A stretch of 64,000 nucleotides of DNA from Desulfurococcus sp. GTDB lineage: Archaea > Thermoproteota > Thermoprotei_A > Sulfolobales > Desulfurococcaceae. Numbering within the stretch: the first letter of the stretch is position 1; each line of letters starts with the position of its first letter. The DNA is taken from positions 186,001-250,000 of the forward strand of contig JAPNUX010000003.1 in NCBI GenBank assembly GCA_026626905.1. Reading direction: 5' to 3'. Below the pieces are notes generated by a model, which was not told the origin of the DNA, ran no database searches, and was given only the letters and a program-made list of their open reading frames with translations. The position numbers and the translations under genes are program-made. This document shows, one piece after another, positions 45,008 to 53,792 of the stretch.

Positions 45008-45080
45008 TCTATCGAAGTGATGAGAACCCGGCAAGTATGAGCCAGGCGGCCATGATTGATCAGTGTTACGCTGAGAGGAA
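45008..45080 (+). ncRNA. Candidate C/D-box sRNA 1
   Basis: A perfect C box GTGATGA (45017-45023) is followed 47 bases later by a D box CTGA (45071-45074). Between them ATGATTGA (45052-45059) can serve as C' and ATGA (45037-45040) as a weak D'. The first guide (45024-45036) is complementary to CUUGCCGGGU, close to a conserved stretch of domain IV of archaeal 23S rRNA as I remember it. The region is otherwise non-coding, between the ligase and UDG genes. The target match needs checking against this organism's own rRNA. Confidence 0.5.
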
Positions 45081-45144
45081 TACTTAGGGCCTCAAAAACC
45101 TGCTCTTGGAGGCTGCGCGTCTAACAGTATCCTCTCCTCTAGTA

Positions 45145-45783
45145 TTAGCGCTTATGCTTAGCTGAATCCTCCGCGAAGTCTAGAATTGTTCTCCCGCCAG
45201 GTTTTAGCGAGTACTCTGCATACCTTTTTATCGTGGTCTTAAAGTCTTCTTCAAGAGTGCTCTTTAAGCCTGGATTATAGAGGGCTGCGGCAGGATGGAA
45301 TGTAGGCACTATAAACACGTGTAAGCCTGCTATACGGGCACTATAAGGCTTGCCGTGCATTTCACTCATGTTAGACCATTTAAGCCCTGCAATCCTGAAT
45401 AAAGTTCTAGCTGCATGCCTACCAAGTGCTACTATCAGTTTAGGCTTGATTAACTCGATCTGCTTGATCAGGTATGGGAGGCATGCTTCAATTTCATCTT
45501 CCTCGGGATCCCTGTTTCCCGGGGGCCTGCATTTAACAATATTAGTTATGTAGACGTCTTCCCGCTTAAACCCTATGGACTCAATGAGCTCTGTGAGAAG
45601 CCTGCCGGCGGGCCCTACAAAAGGCCTCCCCACTTCATCTTCTTTTTCACCTGGAGCTTCACCAATAAACATGATCTTACTGTTAGGGTTTCCTTCACCT
45701 GGAACTGGATTCCTCCTATACTCGCTCAGCCTGCACTTTCTGCAGCTGGCAATAGCGTTGATGAGCTCACTCCACTCAGACAT
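45145..45783 (-). CDS. Uracil-DNA glycosylase, family 4 (Fe-S)
   Basis: A 212-residue UDGa-type enzyme. The [4Fe-4S] cysteines are Cys14, Cys17, Cys85 and Cys101. Catalytic segments are FIGEAPGEKEDEVGRPFVGPAGRLL (about 39-63), TNIVKCRPPGNRDP (about 80-93), and the His motif TFHPAAAL (about 166-173). It removes uracil formed by cytosine deamination, a heavy burden at high temperature. It is transcribed in the same direction as the ligase, about 220 bases upstream. Confidence 0.95.
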   Translation of the reverse strand: MSEWSELINAIASCRKCRLSEYRRNPVPGEGNPNSKIMFIGEAPGEKEDEVGRPFVGPAGRLLTELIESIGFKREDVYITNIVKCRPPGNRDPEEDEIEACLPYLIKQIELIKPKLIVALGRHAARTLFRIAGLKWSNMSEMHGKPYSARIAGLHVFIVPTFHPAAALYNPGLKSTLEEDFKTTIKRYAEYSLKPGGRTILDFAEDSAKHKR

Positions 45784-45922
45784 CTCTTACCCCCATGTGA
45801 ATCAATGCTAGTAGCAGGAGCTAGAGGCTATTTTTATGCTTAACTTACATCCCAGTAAAAGAATGTAAGGCTTTTAGATGTAAGAATTTAAAGGCTGATG
45901 TTAATGCTGGTAGTAGAGTGGT

Positions 45923-45996
45923 GGGCCGGTAGCTCAGCCTGGAAGAGCGCCGCCCTCGCAAGGCGGAGGACCCGGGTTCAAGTCCCGGCCGGTCCA
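45923..45996 (+). tRNA. tRNA-Ala (CGC)
   Basis: A full cloverleaf without intron. The acceptor stem GGGCCGG (45923-45929) pairs with CCGGTCC (45989-45995), discriminator A is at 45996, and the anticodon loop CTCGCAA puts CGC at 45957-45959. G3-U70 is the alanine identity pair. CCA is not encoded. A TTTAAAG element about 35 bases upstream (near 45886-45892) is the likely TATA box. Its 3' end faces the end of the 2-oxoacid oxidoreductase gene cluster. Confidence 0.95.
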
Positions 45997-46007
45997 CTCC
46001 TTCTACT

Positions 46008-46544
46008 CTAGGCTGGTAGAGAGTAGCCTAGCTCGAGTGCCTTAATGTTTATTTGATGCCATTTCTCGGGTACTAGCTCGACTATAGTTTTCTTCAAGTG
46101 CTCTAGGTCGAGTAGCCTGCTCACCTTTACTATGTGGCCGGCTATAATTATGTTAGCGACTCTTCTAGTAGCTAGCTTGACTTCAGCTAGCTCACTATAC
46201 CTGTGTGAGTACAGCTTGTAGCCTCCGAATAACCTGGGTTCAACGTACTCTTCATCAATAAATACGATTGAGGATGGCTTCAGTAGCTTAATGTATTCTT
46301 CCACCCTATACGGGTACATGAAGACAGCTATATCAGCTGATTGAACCTTCACGTAGTCTATATCATGTATAGAGTCTCCTACGACTACATCAGACCTGCT
46401 TTCCCCACCCCTGATCTCGGAGGCATATGTCTCGGTTGCCACTGCATATAGTCCAGCGTACTTGCTAGCTGCTAATCCTAGCAGTCTTCCCAAGAGTAGC
46501 ACGCCTTGGCCTCCTCTCCCCACTATAAGTATCTCCCGTTTCAC
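46008..46544 (-). CDS. korC: 2-oxoacid:ferredoxin oxidoreductase gamma subunit (KGOR-type)
   Basis: A 178-residue gamma subunit. Seen: the N-terminal motif IVGRGGQGVLLLGRLLGLAA (about 6-25), then ATETYASEIRGGESRSDVVVG, typical of KGOR gamma chains. It helps bind CoA in the 2-oxoacid oxidoreductase. It overlaps the beta gene by four bases and is the last of four genes in the order ferredoxin, alpha, beta, gamma. Confidence 0.9.
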   Translation of the reverse strand: MKREILIVGRGGQGVLLLGRLLGLAASKYAGLYAVATETYASEIRGGESRSDVVVGDSIHDIDYVKVQSADIAVFMYPYRVEEYIKLLKPSSIVFIDEEYVEPRLFGGYKLYSHRYSELAEVKLATRRVANIIIAGHIVKVSRLLDLEHLKKTIVELVPEKWHQINIKALELGYSLPA

Positions 46545-47371
46545 TTTACAACACCCTGCCTCTCCAGGTATGATGGATTATCTCTCACCAGGAATTCACC
46601 TACCACAATACCTGTATTCCAGTCTATATCGGCTTCATCAATGGTTGGATTAGGCTTGTACTTAACTTTCTTCTTCAACTCATTGTACATTTCAACAGGG
46701 TTCCTCAAGCCTATGTGTCTTCCATAGACTTCCGGGCACGTGCTGATCACCTCGATGAATCTAAACCCCTTCATGCCTAAAGCCTTATAGAAGAACTGCT
46801 CGATGTAGTGGGGTAGTGTAACGCTTGCTCTAGCAACGTAGTTAGCGTTGAGTGATGCTACAACCTTCACGATATTTAAAGGTGGCTCCGGGTTCCCGTA
46901 GGGTGTGGTTGTCGTTCTAACCCCTAGAGGCGTGGTGGGAGCCATCTGACCTCCTGTCATAGCATAAACGAAGTTTGTGAGCATTACTGTGATTAAATCC
47001 ATGTTTCTTCTAGCAGCATGAAGGATGTGGTTCCCGCCTATCCCGGCTATATCGCCATCACCTCCTACAACTATTACAGTGAGATCTGGGTTAGCTAGCT
47101 TTACTCCTGTTGCGAAAGGTATAGCTCTCCCGTGGAGGACGTGCGCTGAGTCGTAGTTAACATAGAATGATAGTCTAGCAGCACACCCTATGCCTCCAAC
47201 CCATACAACTTTATCCCGGTTTACTACACCTTCATTAATCCTCCTGTCAAGAGCTCTCAGCATAGCTCCTAGCGCTATACCCAGCCCGCACCCCGGGCAG
47301 AATAATGTTGGTATTCTATCAACTCTTAAATGCTTATCTAGAGGATGAATGTACCTGGAGGCTACAGCCAT
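46541..47371 (-). CDS. korB: 2-oxoacid:ferredoxin oxidoreductase beta subunit (KGOR-type)
   Basis: A 276-residue thiamin-pyrophosphate subunit. Seen: FCPGCGLGIALGAMLRAL near the N-terminus with the CxxC pair, GIGCAARLSFYVNYDSAHVLHGRAIPFATG, and the TPP/Mg2+ motif GGDGDIAGIGGNHILHAARRN...TVMLTNFVYAMTGGQ. It would decarboxylate the 2-oxoacid and pass electrons to the ferredoxin-like subunit. It overlaps alpha by ten bases. Confidence 0.92.
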   Translation of the reverse strand: MAVASRYIHPLDKHLRVDRIPTLFCPGCGLGIALGAMLRALDRRINEGVVNRDKVVWVGGIGCAARLSFYVNYDSAHVLHGRAIPFATGVKLANPDLTVIVVGGDGDIAGIGGNHILHAARRNMDLITVMLTNFVYAMTGGQMAPTTPLGVRTTTTPYGNPEPPLNIVKVVASLNANYVARASVTLPHYIEQFFYKALGMKGFRFIEVISTCPEVYGRHIGLRNPVEMYNELKKKVKYKPNPTIDEADIDWNTGIVVGEFLVRDNPSYLERQGVVK

Positions 47372-48480
47372 GGCTCTACAGCCTCTAAGACTTCTCTCAC
47401 TGTGGGTAGCTCTAGGTTTATCACTGGAGCCGGGTAGACCTCTCTATCCCTGAAAATCCTCTTCATATCTAGGTATAATTTCCCTATGTTATTTTCTACA
47501 ACAATGACTCTCTTAGCTTTAACGCTATTCAGTATCTTCTCCTCATTGAGAGGCCAAAGGGTCTTTAACCGTAGAAGTCCTGCTCTAACACCCTTTCTCC
47601 TCAGCTCTCTCATAGCTGCATAGGTTGACCGAGCAGTCGAACCGTATGAGACTAAGGCTACTTCAGCGTCATCCAGCATGTATTCCTCCTGCTCGAAAAC
47701 GAAGTCGAGATGCTTGATGATCTTAGATGTCAACCTTAAAGCAGTATTCTTATGGTACTGGGTTGATGGAGCATAGTAGCCTCTCTCATCGTGGGTTAGT
47801 GATTCAGCCAGTACTCTGAATCCCTCACCGAAGACGGCCATTGGGGGGATTAAGTCGTCGTCAGGCATGTATGGCTTGTAGCCTTCTCTGCTTGAAGGCT
47901 TCTTTCTCTCAACGATTTCTACCTCCCCTCTCTCATATATTCTTAAAGGCTCCCATAAGTGAGCGATGACAGCATCACTTAAGAGTATCACTGGTGTTCG
48001 CAGTTTCTCAGCTGTATTGAATGCTTTAATTGTTAGATCATAAGCTTCCTGGACACTCCACGGCGCGTAGCTTGGAATAACGTAGTCTCCGTGCGCCGGC
48101 CATCTGACTTGGAATACATCTGCCTGCGTGGTTTTAGTGGGGACTCCGGTGCTAGGCCCAGCTCTCATGACATTTACAACTACTATGGGTGTCTCAGTCA
48201 TAACAGCCAGCCCAATCCCCTCAGCCATTAGAGAGAAGCCTGGGCCGGATGTAGCAGTCATAGCTTTAGCTCCAGCCCAGGATGCCCCTATTATAGTATT
48301 TATTGACGCAATTTCATCCTCCATCTGAATGACAATACCCCCTCTCTTAGGGAGGTGTTCGGCAAGATACTCCATTATATCAGAGCTTGGGGTTATAGGA
48401 TACCCAGCGTACACTCTTAGCCCAGCAGTCATAGCGGCCTCTGCTATAGCCATATTGCCGGATGCAAAGGTGAGCTTCAT
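47362..48480 (-). CDS. korA: 2-oxoacid:ferredoxin oxidoreductase alpha subunit (KGOR-type)
   Basis: A 372-residue alpha chain. Seen: ASGNMAIAEAAMTAGLRVYAGYPITPSSDIMEYL (about 5-38), the QMEDEIASINTIIGASWAGAKAMTATSGPGFSLMAEGIG loop and VVNVMRAGPSTGVPTKTTQADV. The last two are diagnostic for the KorA rather than PorA branch. It shares one base with the ferredoxin-like gene upstream. The substrate is probably 2-oxoglutarate or branched 2-oxoacids; gene order favours 2-oxoglutarate. Confidence 0.92.
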   Translation of the reverse strand: MKLTFASGNMAIAEAAMTAGLRVYAGYPITPSSDIMEYLAEHLPKRGGIVIQMEDEIASINTIIGASWAGAKAMTATSGPGFSLMAEGIGLAVMTETPIVVVNVMRAGPSTGVPTKTTQADVFQVRWPAHGDYVIPSYAPWSVQEAYDLTIKAFNTAEKLRTPVILLSDAVIAHLWEPLRIYERGEVEIVERKKPSSREGYKPYMPDDDLIPPMAVFGEGFRVLAESLTHDERGYYAPSTQYHKNTALRLTSKIIKHLDFVFEQEEYMLDDAEVALVSYGSTARSTYAAMRELRRKGVRAGLLRLKTLWPLNEEKILNSVKAKRVIVVENNIGKLYLDMKRIFRDREVYPAPVINLELPTVREVLEAVEPWL

Positions 48481-48746
48481 TACTGGACAGCCTCCACGAA
48501 TATAGCGAAGTCCGGGCAGTTGAACTCACAGAGCCTGCAGCCTATACACTTCTCCATGTTGGCTGGCTCAGGTGGATAGTAGCCATATTTGTTGAGGAGG
48601 CTGGATTTAACGAGGACCTTCGTGGGGCATACAGCTATGCATATACCACACTCCTTGCATCTATCTACTATGACGTTAACTCTGTACTTCTTGTTCTCTC
48701 TGGTGATCAACTCTAACTCCACGCGGGGTGTAGTCATGGATAACAC
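48480..48746 (-). CDS. korD: 2 x [4Fe-4S] ferredoxin-like subunit (KorD-type)
   Basis: An 88-residue protein with two cluster motifs, CKECGICIAVCP (about 27-38) and CIGCRLCEFNCP (about 67-78). It accepts electrons from the TPP subunit and passes them to ferredoxin. It is the first gene of the operon. An AT-rich CATATATATACG element on the minus strand lies about 30-40 bases upstream, between this gene and the divergent phosphate permease. Confidence 0.9.
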   Translation of the reverse strand: MLSMTTPRVELELITRENKKYRVNVIVDRCKECGICIAVCPTKVLVKSSLLNKYGYYPPEPANMEKCIGCRLCEFNCPDFAIFVEAVQ

Positions 48747-48775
48747 CTATTCTAACCGGAGTATACAGATTTACA

Positions 48776-48856
48776 GTAGCGTATATATATGTAATACAGG
48801 TATATGTGAGCTGTAAGCTCTGAGATACCAGTATTACAATACTATAAAGTTTAAAT
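48776..48856. promoter_or_regulatory. Divergent promoters of the KGOR operon and phosphate permease
   Basis: The region holds a leftward TATA-like run (GTATATATATG, about 48779-48790) for korD and a rightward one (ACTATAAAGTTTAAATT, about 48839-48855) for the permease. GGAGGAGTACC and GGTGATTT further down provide a ribosome site for the permease ATG at 48908. Confidence 0.45.
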
Positions 48857-48907
48857 TCCAGCTCTAGCAGTTAATGGAGGAGTACCGGTTTCAGCTGGTG
48901 ATTTACC

Positions 48908-50107
48908 ATGAATATCATTGCTTTAGCAGGCTTCATCGGGGCATTTATGCTCGCATGGATTGATGGAGCTAATAATGCTGCTAACAGCATAGGCACTCTT
49001 ATAGGCGTAAAAGCTCTAGATGTACGGAAAGCTCTACTAGTAGCAGCAGTCTTCGAGTTAATCGGGGGGTTAGTGTACGGGCATTACATCTCTACAACAC
49101 TTACCTCCACCCTAATTAATACATCCGAGGTGCAGCCTACAATCATAGCCCCAGGTTTCACTATAGCGTTATTTACATCCTTTATGATCGTTTACACTGC
49201 AACGAGAATCCACATACCTTTCAGTATCAGTATAGTTGTCGTCGGAGCTCTTTCAGGAGTAGCTTTAGCAGTAAAACCTGAATCCCTCAATCTAGCTCTA
49301 CTCGCCGGTCTCCTGGTACTCTGGATTATAATACCTTTCACTGGTACCGCAGCCGGCTTCCTCTACTACAAGCTCTACGCGTTTCTCCGCTCAAGGAGAA
49401 ATATATATGTTAGAACAGTTATCCCTCTTCTACTTCTCTACACGGTATTCACTATTTCAGCAGTCTACATGGCTATACCCAGCGAGCTCGTCGGGAATAT
49501 AGCTCTCTCATCAACTATAATGGCCATTATAGCTGTACCACCGCTACTAGTAATCCTGTATACCCGTAGAGCTACCAGTAGCAGAGTAGAGGCGAGAGAA
49601 GACCTCGAGGACTTCGTCTCCAGGTTTAACAATAAGATGCTTCTAGCATCATCTTCAATACTGGCTTTCACGCATGGAGGCCATGATGTAGCCAACGCGT
49701 CAGCCCCATTAATGGTCATCCTCGAGTCAACGGGCTCGGAGTACTCTAATAGGATGCTTTTGATACTCGCCTACTCCTCCCTTGGGATCAGTATGGGTGT
49801 CCTCATGTGGGGTATTAGTGTTGCTAGAACTATAGGCGAGGAGATCACGCTGTTAAGCCCTGAGTCAGCGCTTATAGCTAACATAGCAGGAGCTCAGGCC
49901 ACACTAATAGTGACAAGGCTAGGCCTCCCAAGCAGCATGGTTGGCATTATAGTAGGCTCAATAATGGGGGTCGGCTTTGCGAGAGGAGTCTCAAAGGTGA
50001 ATACAGGTCTCTTCACGAGGATTCTAGCATACTGGTACATAGGTTTCACTATAGCTATGATCCTCACGTTTACTGCAACACGCCTCCTGCTAGCTCTCGG
50101 CGTCTAA
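48908..50107 (+). CDS. Inorganic phosphate transporter, PiT family
   Basis: A 399-residue permease with about ten spans. The paired family signatures are DGANNAANSIGT (about 18-29) and HGGHDVANASAPLM (about 257-270), one in each inverted half. A charged cytoplasmic loop (RATSSRVEAREDLEDFVSRF) lies between halves. It would take up phosphate with a cation. GGTGATTTACC precedes the ATG. Confidence 0.93.
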   Translation: MNIIALAGFIGAFMLAWIDGANNAANSIGTLIGVKALDVRKALLVAAVFELIGGLVYGHYISTTLTSTLINTSEVQPTIIAPGFTIALFTSFMIVYTATRIHIPFSISIVVVGALSGVALAVKPESLNLALLAGLLVLWIIIPFTGTAAGFLYYKLYAFLRSRRNIYVRTVIPLLLLYTVFTISAVYMAIPSELVGNIALSSTIMAIIAVPPLLVILYTRRATSSRVEAREDLEDFVSRFNNKMLLASSSILAFTHGGHDVANASAPLMVILESTGSEYSNRMLLILAYSSLGISMGVLMWGISVARTIGEEITLLSPESALIANIAGAQATLIVTRLGLPSSMVGIIVGSIMGVGFARGVSKVNTGLFTRILAYWYIGFTIAMILTFTATRLLLALGV

Positions 50108-50147
50108 AAACCACTTAAACCATGATTCCGGGAAACAGGGGTTTTTC

Positions 50148-50858
50148 TTGGAGATTTATGTTGGCACCAGCGGCTGGCTCTACGACTGGAATGAGGGTGC
50201 ATCACTAGACTGGTATGTAGAGGAATCCGGATTAAATAGCGTGGAGCTTAATGCAAGCTTCTATAGATTCCCGTATAGAAGCCAGGCTACCTCCTGGGTT
50301 AAACGCGGCTGGGCATTAAAGTGGAGTATTAAGGTTCACAGGTCGATAACTCACTTCAGAAAGCTGCGTCCTGAAGCCCTGGATACATGGTTTAGATTCC
50401 ATGATTTATTTAAGCCTATGGAGAGCGTAATAGACTTCTACTTATTCCAGATGCCGCCTAGTTTCAACTGCAGCAGTGAGAACCTGGCAAGGATCACTAG
50501 ATTCCATGAAGCATCGAATACAGGATTAAAAATGGCTGTAGAATTCAGGAATAAATCCTGCTTTAATGAGAGAATTATAGAGTGGTGTAGAGAAAATGGT
50601 ATAGTAGTAGTCTCAGTTGATTCACCTATAGCTTCATGGATTGTTGAGTGCAACAGAATAGTCTACTTGAGGATGCATGGAAGGACAGCTTGGTATGCTC
50701 ACGACTACAGTGTAGAAGAGTTGAGAGAAGTGGCTAGCAGGATAACTGAGTTGAACCCCGAGAAAGCCTACGTCTTCTTCAATAATAACCACTGGATGCT
50801 AGCAAATGCCCGCATAATGAAGAGTCTTCTCGAATCCATGGAGGGGTCGAGTACTTGA
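50148..50858 (+). CDS. DUF72 (YecE-like) protein
   Basis: A 236-residue TIM-barrel-like protein of DUF72. Seen: YVGTSGWLYDWNEG at the start, NSVELNASFYRFPYRSQATSWVKR, KWSIKVHRSITH and YLRMHGRTAWYAHDYS, all features of the family. The function is unknown; relatives may bind nucleotides or metals. The start is TTG at 50148. It ends in a four-base overlap (TTGA) with the RNA methyltransferase gene, which suggests a link to RNA metabolism. Confidence 0.82.
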   Translation: MEIYVGTSGWLYDWNEGASLDWYVEESGLNSVELNASFYRFPYRSQATSWVKRGWALKWSIKVHRSITHFRKLRPEALDTWFRFHDLFKPMESVIDFYLFQMPPSFNCSSENLARITRFHEASNTGLKMAVEFRNKSCFNERIIEWCRENGIVVVSVDSPIASWIVECNRIVYLRMHGRTAWYAHDYSVEELREVASRITELNPEKAYVFFNNNHWMLANARIMKSLLESMEGSST

Positions 50859-51886
50859 GTATAAAGCTGTACGATATCTACAGGGAGATATACACCGAGC
50901 CATCCAGCAATGCTGTTGAACTAGCATTAAGATACGGCTACCTACCCTACATGATTCAAAGATACATCGATATGCTTGGATACAATGAGACTCTCGAGCT
51001 CCTAGAAGCCTTCACGAAACCCGTGAAACCCGTGGTTAGAACTAACACACTGCTAATTCAGCCCAGTGAGCTTAAAGGGAGACTTGAGAAGCTGGGCTTC
51101 CAGCTAGAAGAGATCCCATGGGCTCCAGGATCCTTCTGGGTTGTTAAAGCGCCTGGAAGCCCGAGTATAGGCTCCACGCATGAGTACTTGAAGGGATACT
51201 ACTACGTGCATAGGGATGCAACCAGCTTGATACCAGTGATCCTCCTCCTAGGCGATGGGTATAGAGGAGATGTACTAGACGCTTGTGCAGCACCTGGCGG
51301 TAAAACCTCATTCATAGCACAGATACTTAAAGAGAGAGATGGTGGCATCGTCTACGCTAACGACTACGTGCTCTACAGGCTTAAATCACTTATAGGGCAT
51401 GTTATGAGAATGAAGCTAGATAACGTGGTTGTCACGTGGAGTGACGCAGTAAAGCTACCTAGCAGGATAGGAAAAAAGTTTAAGAGAATACTACTCGACG
51501 CCCCCTGTAGCGGTGAAGGTAGAATATCCGTAGACCCTGGCAGGAAGACTCGGACAAGTATCCTTGACCTAGCAGTAATGGTTAAACGCGAGATTAAGCT
51601 TCTAGACAGCTTGATTAATGCACTAGACGAAGATGGAGTGCTAGCGTACTCTACGTGTAGTATAGCCCCCGAGGAGAATGAATACGTTGTAAGCAGGATA
51701 CTCGAGAAGAGAGGGGACATAGTGATAGTAGAACCCTCTGTCAAGCTATTCGAGTATAGCGGGTGGTTAACAAGCTACAGGAACCTGGAGTTTCCAGAGG
51801 AATTCGAGAAGTGCGTGAGGGTATGGCCTCATAGACACAGCTTATTCGGGTTCACAACATGCTTGATTAAGAGGGTTAAAGCTTGA
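50855..51886 (+). CDS. RNA m5C methyltransferase, RsmB/NOP2 (NSUN) family
   Basis: A 343-residue methyltransferase. The N-terminal part (about 1-110) includes the RRM-like VVRTNTLLIQPSEL segment of this family. The core has motif I LDACAAPGGKTSFIAQIL (about 142-159), the motif IV cysteine in LLDAPCSGEGRISVD, and the catalytic motif VI cysteine in AYSTCSIAPEENEYVV. It would methylate C5 of cytosine in rRNA or tRNA. It starts at TTG in a TTGA overlap with DUF72, and ends in a second TTGA overlap with a PUA-like gene. Confidence 0.9.
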   Translation: MSIKLYDIYREIYTEPSSNAVELALRYGYLPYMIQRYIDMLGYNETLELLEAFTKPVKPVVRTNTLLIQPSELKGRLEKLGFQLEEIPWAPGSFWVVKAPGSPSIGSTHEYLKGYYYVHRDATSLIPVILLLGDGYRGDVLDACAAPGGKTSFIAQILKERDGGIVYANDYVLYRLKSLIGHVMRMKLDNVVVTWSDAVKLPSRIGKKFKRILLDAPCSGEGRISVDPGRKTRTSILDLAVMVKREIKLLDSLINALDEDGVLAYSTCSIAPEENEYVVSRILEKRGDIVIVEPSVKLFEYSGWLTSYRNLEFPEEFEKCVRVWPHRHSLFGFTTCLIKRVKA

Positions 51887-52389
51887 GTAAAATCAAGATT
51901 AGAAGAGGAGTAGCTGGAAGGCAGCTAGTTGCAAGACTCTACAGAATCCTAGAGGAGGTGTTTAATGCTAGACTGGAGAGATATATCAGCGGTAGACTAG
52001 AATACACGTGCATCAATAACACGTGCATAGTATACGAAGCAAGCACAGGCTTCACCGAGAGGAACCTAGTAGTACTGTACATGAGTTCATGGATAGCTAT
52101 AGTTGTAAGAGGGGAAGTAGTTCCATCAATAACTTTAGCAGATAGAATATTCCGTGAAAAAGGGTATAGAGCCACCATAATAGTAGGAGATAAAGGCGTT
52201 AAAGCATTCCTCTACGGCAACGACATACTCCCAGAGAGCATAGTTGAGAAGCATGAGCCCGTAGACAGTATTGTCGCAGTAGTAGACTCCAGCGACTACG
52301 AGATACTAGGATTCGCGAAATACAATCCCCGTAGAAGAATCTACGAGAACATCTACGACCTAGGAGTATACCTCAGGATACTAGGCTAA
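51883..52389 (+). CDS. PUA-domain-like RNA-binding protein
   Basis: A 168-residue protein. The N-terminal half looks like a small pre-PUA domain, and the C-terminal half (about 80-165) has the beta-rich PUA pattern with VVVDSSDYEILGFAKYNP near the end, similar to NIP7-like and other PUA proteins. It follows the m5C methyltransferase by overlap (TTG start at 51883), so it may supply RNA recognition in trans for that enzyme. The family is not firmly identified. Confidence 0.6.
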   Translation: MSKIKIRRGVAGRQLVARLYRILEEVFNARLERYISGRLEYTCINNTCIVYEASTGFTERNLVVLYMSSWIAIVVRGEVVPSITLADRIFREKGYRATIIVGDKGVKAFLYGNDILPESIVEKHEPVDSIVAVVDSSDYEILGFAKYNPRRRIYENIYDLGVYLRILG

Positions 52390-52553
52390 ACTACACCAGG
52401 CCGAGCTATACTGAATGTTAAGCCTCACCCTCGTATCCTACAAGATCCAGATACCTAAGCTTACATGGAGGGGTAAGGCAGGGCATGTTAAATTATTATA
52501 TAACAAAACTTATAAGATATGGAAGCAATCATATAGTTGTTAAGGTGAAGTAC

Positions 52554-53792
52554 ATGGGAAGTGGGAAATCTCCCTACAGGTTTCTAATAGTTATAGGGGT
52601 GGCATTCCTGGCTGGAATAACCTCAGGTTACATTATAACTCAGACTGTCCCCGCCAACGTTTCCTCTGAGGCGGCATCCTGGCTGAAAGCTCTAGGAGAT
52701 ATATTCGTTAGGTTGATTAGGATAATTATTCCACCACTAATATTCTTCACTATTGCAGCAGCCACGTCAACTATAGCTAATGCAAGACAGCTAGGCGTGA
52801 TCCTGGCATGGATGCTATTCCTCTACATTATTACTTCAGCGCTCGCCGCATACTGGGGTGTCCTCGGTGGATCAATCTTCCAGCCTGGCATTGGAGTAGG
52901 GCTGCAAGTGCCAGCTGGGTTTAAGCCACCAACACCTCCATCAGGACCCGAGCTACTCCTCTCATTCTTCCAGCTAGATTTCGCAAACCTCCTAACTGTC
53001 GGTGGAGCAATGACCATGATAATACTAGCAATGATCATCGGTGTTGCAGCAGTACTAATGGGTGATCCTGGTAGAAGAATTGCTTCAGTTCTCTCGCTCC
53101 TCTCAGACCTCATGGTGAAAACCGTGCAAATTATAATGTACTATGCACCTATAGCTGTATTCGGTTATGCTGCCTGGCTTATGATATCCTATGGACCTAA
53201 GATGCTGGGAGCCTACGCTAAGTTTCTTGGTGTACAGTACTCGTTTACTCTATTCCACTTCTTCGTTATATACTCCATAATAGTAGCTATTGGAGGGTTA
53301 AACCCAGTCAAGTACTTTAAGGCTCAATCAACCCCCTTCCTCATAGCGTTCACAACGCGCTCCTCAGCCGCCACACTACCCTTCAATATGGATGCAGCTA
53401 GGAGAATGGGGATCCCGGATGAAGTATTCAAGATAACTCTCCCTATCGGGGCCACAGTAAACATGGATGGAACAGCATTATACCAGGCTCTAAGTGCATT
53501 ATTCATTGCACAGTTATTCGGCATAAATCTTACACCATGGCAGCTGGCTATGACAGTAGTTGCAGCAACAATAGGTTCTGTAGCCACAGCAGCCATACCA
53601 GGTGGAGAAACCATAATGCTCGCCTACGTGCTCTCAGTAGTGGGATTACCATTAGAGGGGATAGGTATAATGCTAGTAATAGACCCGTTAACAGACGCTA
53701 TAAGAACAGCAATAAATGCATCCGGGGATAATGCTTGCTCAGTACTAATAGCTAAGTTAGCCGGCTATAAACTCCATGAGCCCCAAGTATAG
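52554..53792 (+). CDS. Glutamate/aspartate:Na+ symporter, GltPh-like (DAACS family)
   Basis: A 412-residue elevator-type symporter. Seen: the HP1 tip TRSSAATLPFNM, the span-7 NMDGT motif, the HP2 tip AIPGGETIML, and span 8 with VIDPLTDAIRTAINASGD, in which the positions equal to GltPh Asp390, Asp394, Arg397, Asn401 and Asp405 are kept. Arg397 points to acidic amino acids. The HP2 tip has Gly-Glu-Thr where GltPh has Ala-Gly-Ala. The start was set at ATG 52554 after AAGGTGAAG; an upstream ATG at 52485 would add 23 residues. Confidence 0.9.
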   Translation: MGSGKSPYRFLIVIGVAFLAGITSGYIITQTVPANVSSEAASWLKALGDIFVRLIRIIIPPLIFFTIAAATSTIANARQLGVILAWMLFLYIITSALAAYWGVLGGSIFQPGIGVGLQVPAGFKPPTPPSGPELLLSFFQLDFANLLTVGGAMTMIILAMIIGVAAVLMGDPGRRIASVLSLLSDLMVKTVQIIMYYAPIAVFGYAAWLMISYGPKMLGAYAKFLGVQYSFTLFHFFVIYSIIVAIGGLNPVKYFKAQSTPFLIAFTTRSSAATLPFNMDAARRMGIPDEVFKITLPIGATVNMDGTALYQALSALFIAQLFGINLTPWQLAMTVVAATIGSVATAAIPGGETIMLAYVLSVVGLPLEGIGIMLVIDPLTDAIRTAINASGDNACSVLIAKLAGYKLHEPQV

